From assembly GCA_013695405.1 (NCBI GenBank), contig JACDAO010000770.1, forward strand, positions 1 through 10,307: a stretch of DNA of 10,307 nucleotides, given 5' to 3'. This document shows, piece after piece, positions 9,463 to 10,307 of this stretch; position 1 is the first letter of the stretch; every line of letters begins with the position of its first letter. The stretch comes from Acidobacteriota bacterium (GTDB taxonomy: Bacteria; Acidobacteriota; Vicinamibacteria; Vicinamibacterales; Vicinamibacteraceae). The translations under genes and the position numbers were made by a program. The notes under the pieces were generated by a model. It saw only the letters and a list, made by a program, of their open reading frames with translations, did not search any database and was not told the origin of the DNA.

Positions 9463-10307
9463 ATGCCTTCCCGTCGACTGCTCCCCGTCGTCGCTCTGCT
9501 TGCTGCCGCGTTCCCCAGCTACGCGCAGGCGCCGGCTTCTCCGTCCGCCGAACCACGCATGTCCTACGACCGCGTGGTCGCCCAGCTGCGCTCGCCCGAG
9601 GCCGACGTCCGGCGCGACGGCTTGCGCGCGCTCGGCGCCACCGGCTATCCGGATGCGATCGCCCCGATCAGTCAGTTGCTGGCCGATCCCGAAGACGACA
9701 TCCAGCTGGAGGCGATCTATACGCTGCTGAGCTTCTACCACGTCGAGAAGCCGGCCGTGGTCAAGCGGCGGCGGGGACTGGTGGTGGAGACGCGGTCGCG
9801 GAGCGCGGCGCAGGCGATCTACGAGCGCGGGCCGTTCGGCTTGATCCCGCAGCCGGTGCCCATCGAGCTGACCAATGCGCTCGGTCAGGCGATGTTCGAC
9901 AACAGCGCGCGGGTGCGGCGTGAAGCGGTCTACGGGCTCGGCGTGATGGGACGGTCGCCGCTGGATTCGTATGCGGCCGACGCGCTGGCGCGGTCGCTGC
10001 AGGATCGCGACACCGACGTCAGGGAGGCCGCGGCCCGCGTAATCGGGGGGCTGCGAGTGACCACCGCGGGCGACGCGCTGGTGGCGGCCCTGAACGACGA
10101 CCAGACCCGGGTGGCGACCGCCGCGATGCGCTCGCTCGGCGACATCAAGGCGTGGCAGGCCCTGCAGGCGCTGACCGACCAGTTTCAGTACTACCAGAGC
10201 AAGGGGCCGCGTGCCGAGGCGGCGTTCGACGCGCTGGCGCGGATCGCGCACGCCTCGAGTCAGCCGATGTTCAGTGCGCAGCTGACCTCGTCGTCGGCCA
10301 ACCTGCG
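9463..10307 (+). CDS. Secreted HEAT-repeat protein, C-terminus beyond the window
   Basis: The frame from ATG 9463 is open to the window edge (281 codons), so the 3' end is missing. Residues 1-21 form a signal peptide: MPSRR, the hydrophobic core LLPVVALLAAAF, then SYA before a likely cleavage at Gln22. The mature part is made of helical HEAT/PBS-lyase-type repeats. Recognisable units are at about 36-66 (PEADVRRDGLRALGATG), 67-98 (LADPEDDIQLEAIYTLLS), 134-166 (DNSARVRREAVYGLGVMG), 167-200 (QDRDTDVREAAARVIGGL) and 201-232 (NDDQTRVATAAMRSLGDI), with another likely at 233-265. A less repeat-like segment at about 95-133 interrupts them. Such solenoids bind proteins; no catalytic motif is visible, and the role, probably periplasmic, is unknown. 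It follows uvrA after 5 nt but probably has its own promoter, and a functional link to DNA repair is unlikely for an exported protein. Confidence 0.85.
   Translation, partial: MPSRRLLPVVALLAAAFPSYAQAPASPSAEPRMSYDRVVAQLRSPEADVRRDGLRALGATGYPDAIAPISQLLADPEDDIQLEAIYTLLSFYHVEKPAVVKRRRGLVVETRSRSAAQAIYERGPFGLIPQPVPIELTNALGQAMFDNSARVRREAVYGLGVMGRSPLDSYAADALARSLQDRDTDVREAAARVIGGLRVTTAGDALVAALNDDQTRVATAAMRSLGDIKAWQALQALTDQFQYYQSKGPRAEAAFDALARIAHASSQPMFSAQLTSSSANL

Overview
The window is GC-rich (roughly two thirds G+C by eye) and densely coded, with six complete genes and a partial gene at each edge. The gene families suggest a free-living Gram-negative chemoheterotroph. These are a secreted 3-keto-disaccharide hydrolase-like (DUF1080) protein, an ExuT-like sugar transporter beside nagB and nagA, a secreted HEAT-repeat protein and a bacterial arginyl/leucyl-transferase. 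Acidobacteriota (Vicinamibacteria-like) is my best guess. It is an inference from gene content and style; no rRNA or other marker is present.

Layout. Positions 1-267 (minus): N-terminal part of an aminoacyl-tRNA--protein transferase, running off the left edge. Positions 344-1003 (plus): secreted DUF1080 protein, divergent from it. The next genes, 1051-6463, all lie on the minus strand. In transcription order they are nagB (6463-5705), an MFS transporter (5703-4429), nagA (4436-3456) and a membrane-bound hybrid histidine kinase (3342-1051). The first three are coupled by a 1-nt gap and an 8-nt overlap and form an amino-sugar catabolic operon. The kinase follows after 113 nt that hold a plausible promoter of its own. 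Positions 6530-9457 (plus): uvrA, divergent from nagB. Positions 9463-10307 (plus): secreted HEAT-repeat protein, running off the right edge.

How the genes work together. The MFS protein would import a sugar or amino-sugar. NagA would deacetylate GlcNAc-6-phosphate and NagB would convert glucosamine-6-phosphate to fructose-6-phosphate and ammonia. No GlcNAc kinase or PTS is encoded here, so phosphorylation must come from elsewhere. The kinase carries a receiver but no DNA-binding output, so it needs partners outside the window. UvrA is the damage-recognition ATPase of nucleotide excision repair and has no functional tie to its neighbours.

No self-evident new defence or mobile system is present: I found no CRISPR, IS, tRNA or rRNA. 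Two signals go beyond ordinary annotation. First, a TANNNT hexamer (TACACT three times, TAGAGT, TACCAT) lies 7-9 nt before the start of all five promoter-proximal genes, mostly without a Shine-Dalgarno sequence, which suggests leaderless mRNAs. Second, heptanucleotide tandem repeats occur twice. One is a CCCCAGC tract inside the uvrA reading frame; it is G-quadruplex-prone on the opposite strand and would frameshift uvrA if one unit were gained or lost.
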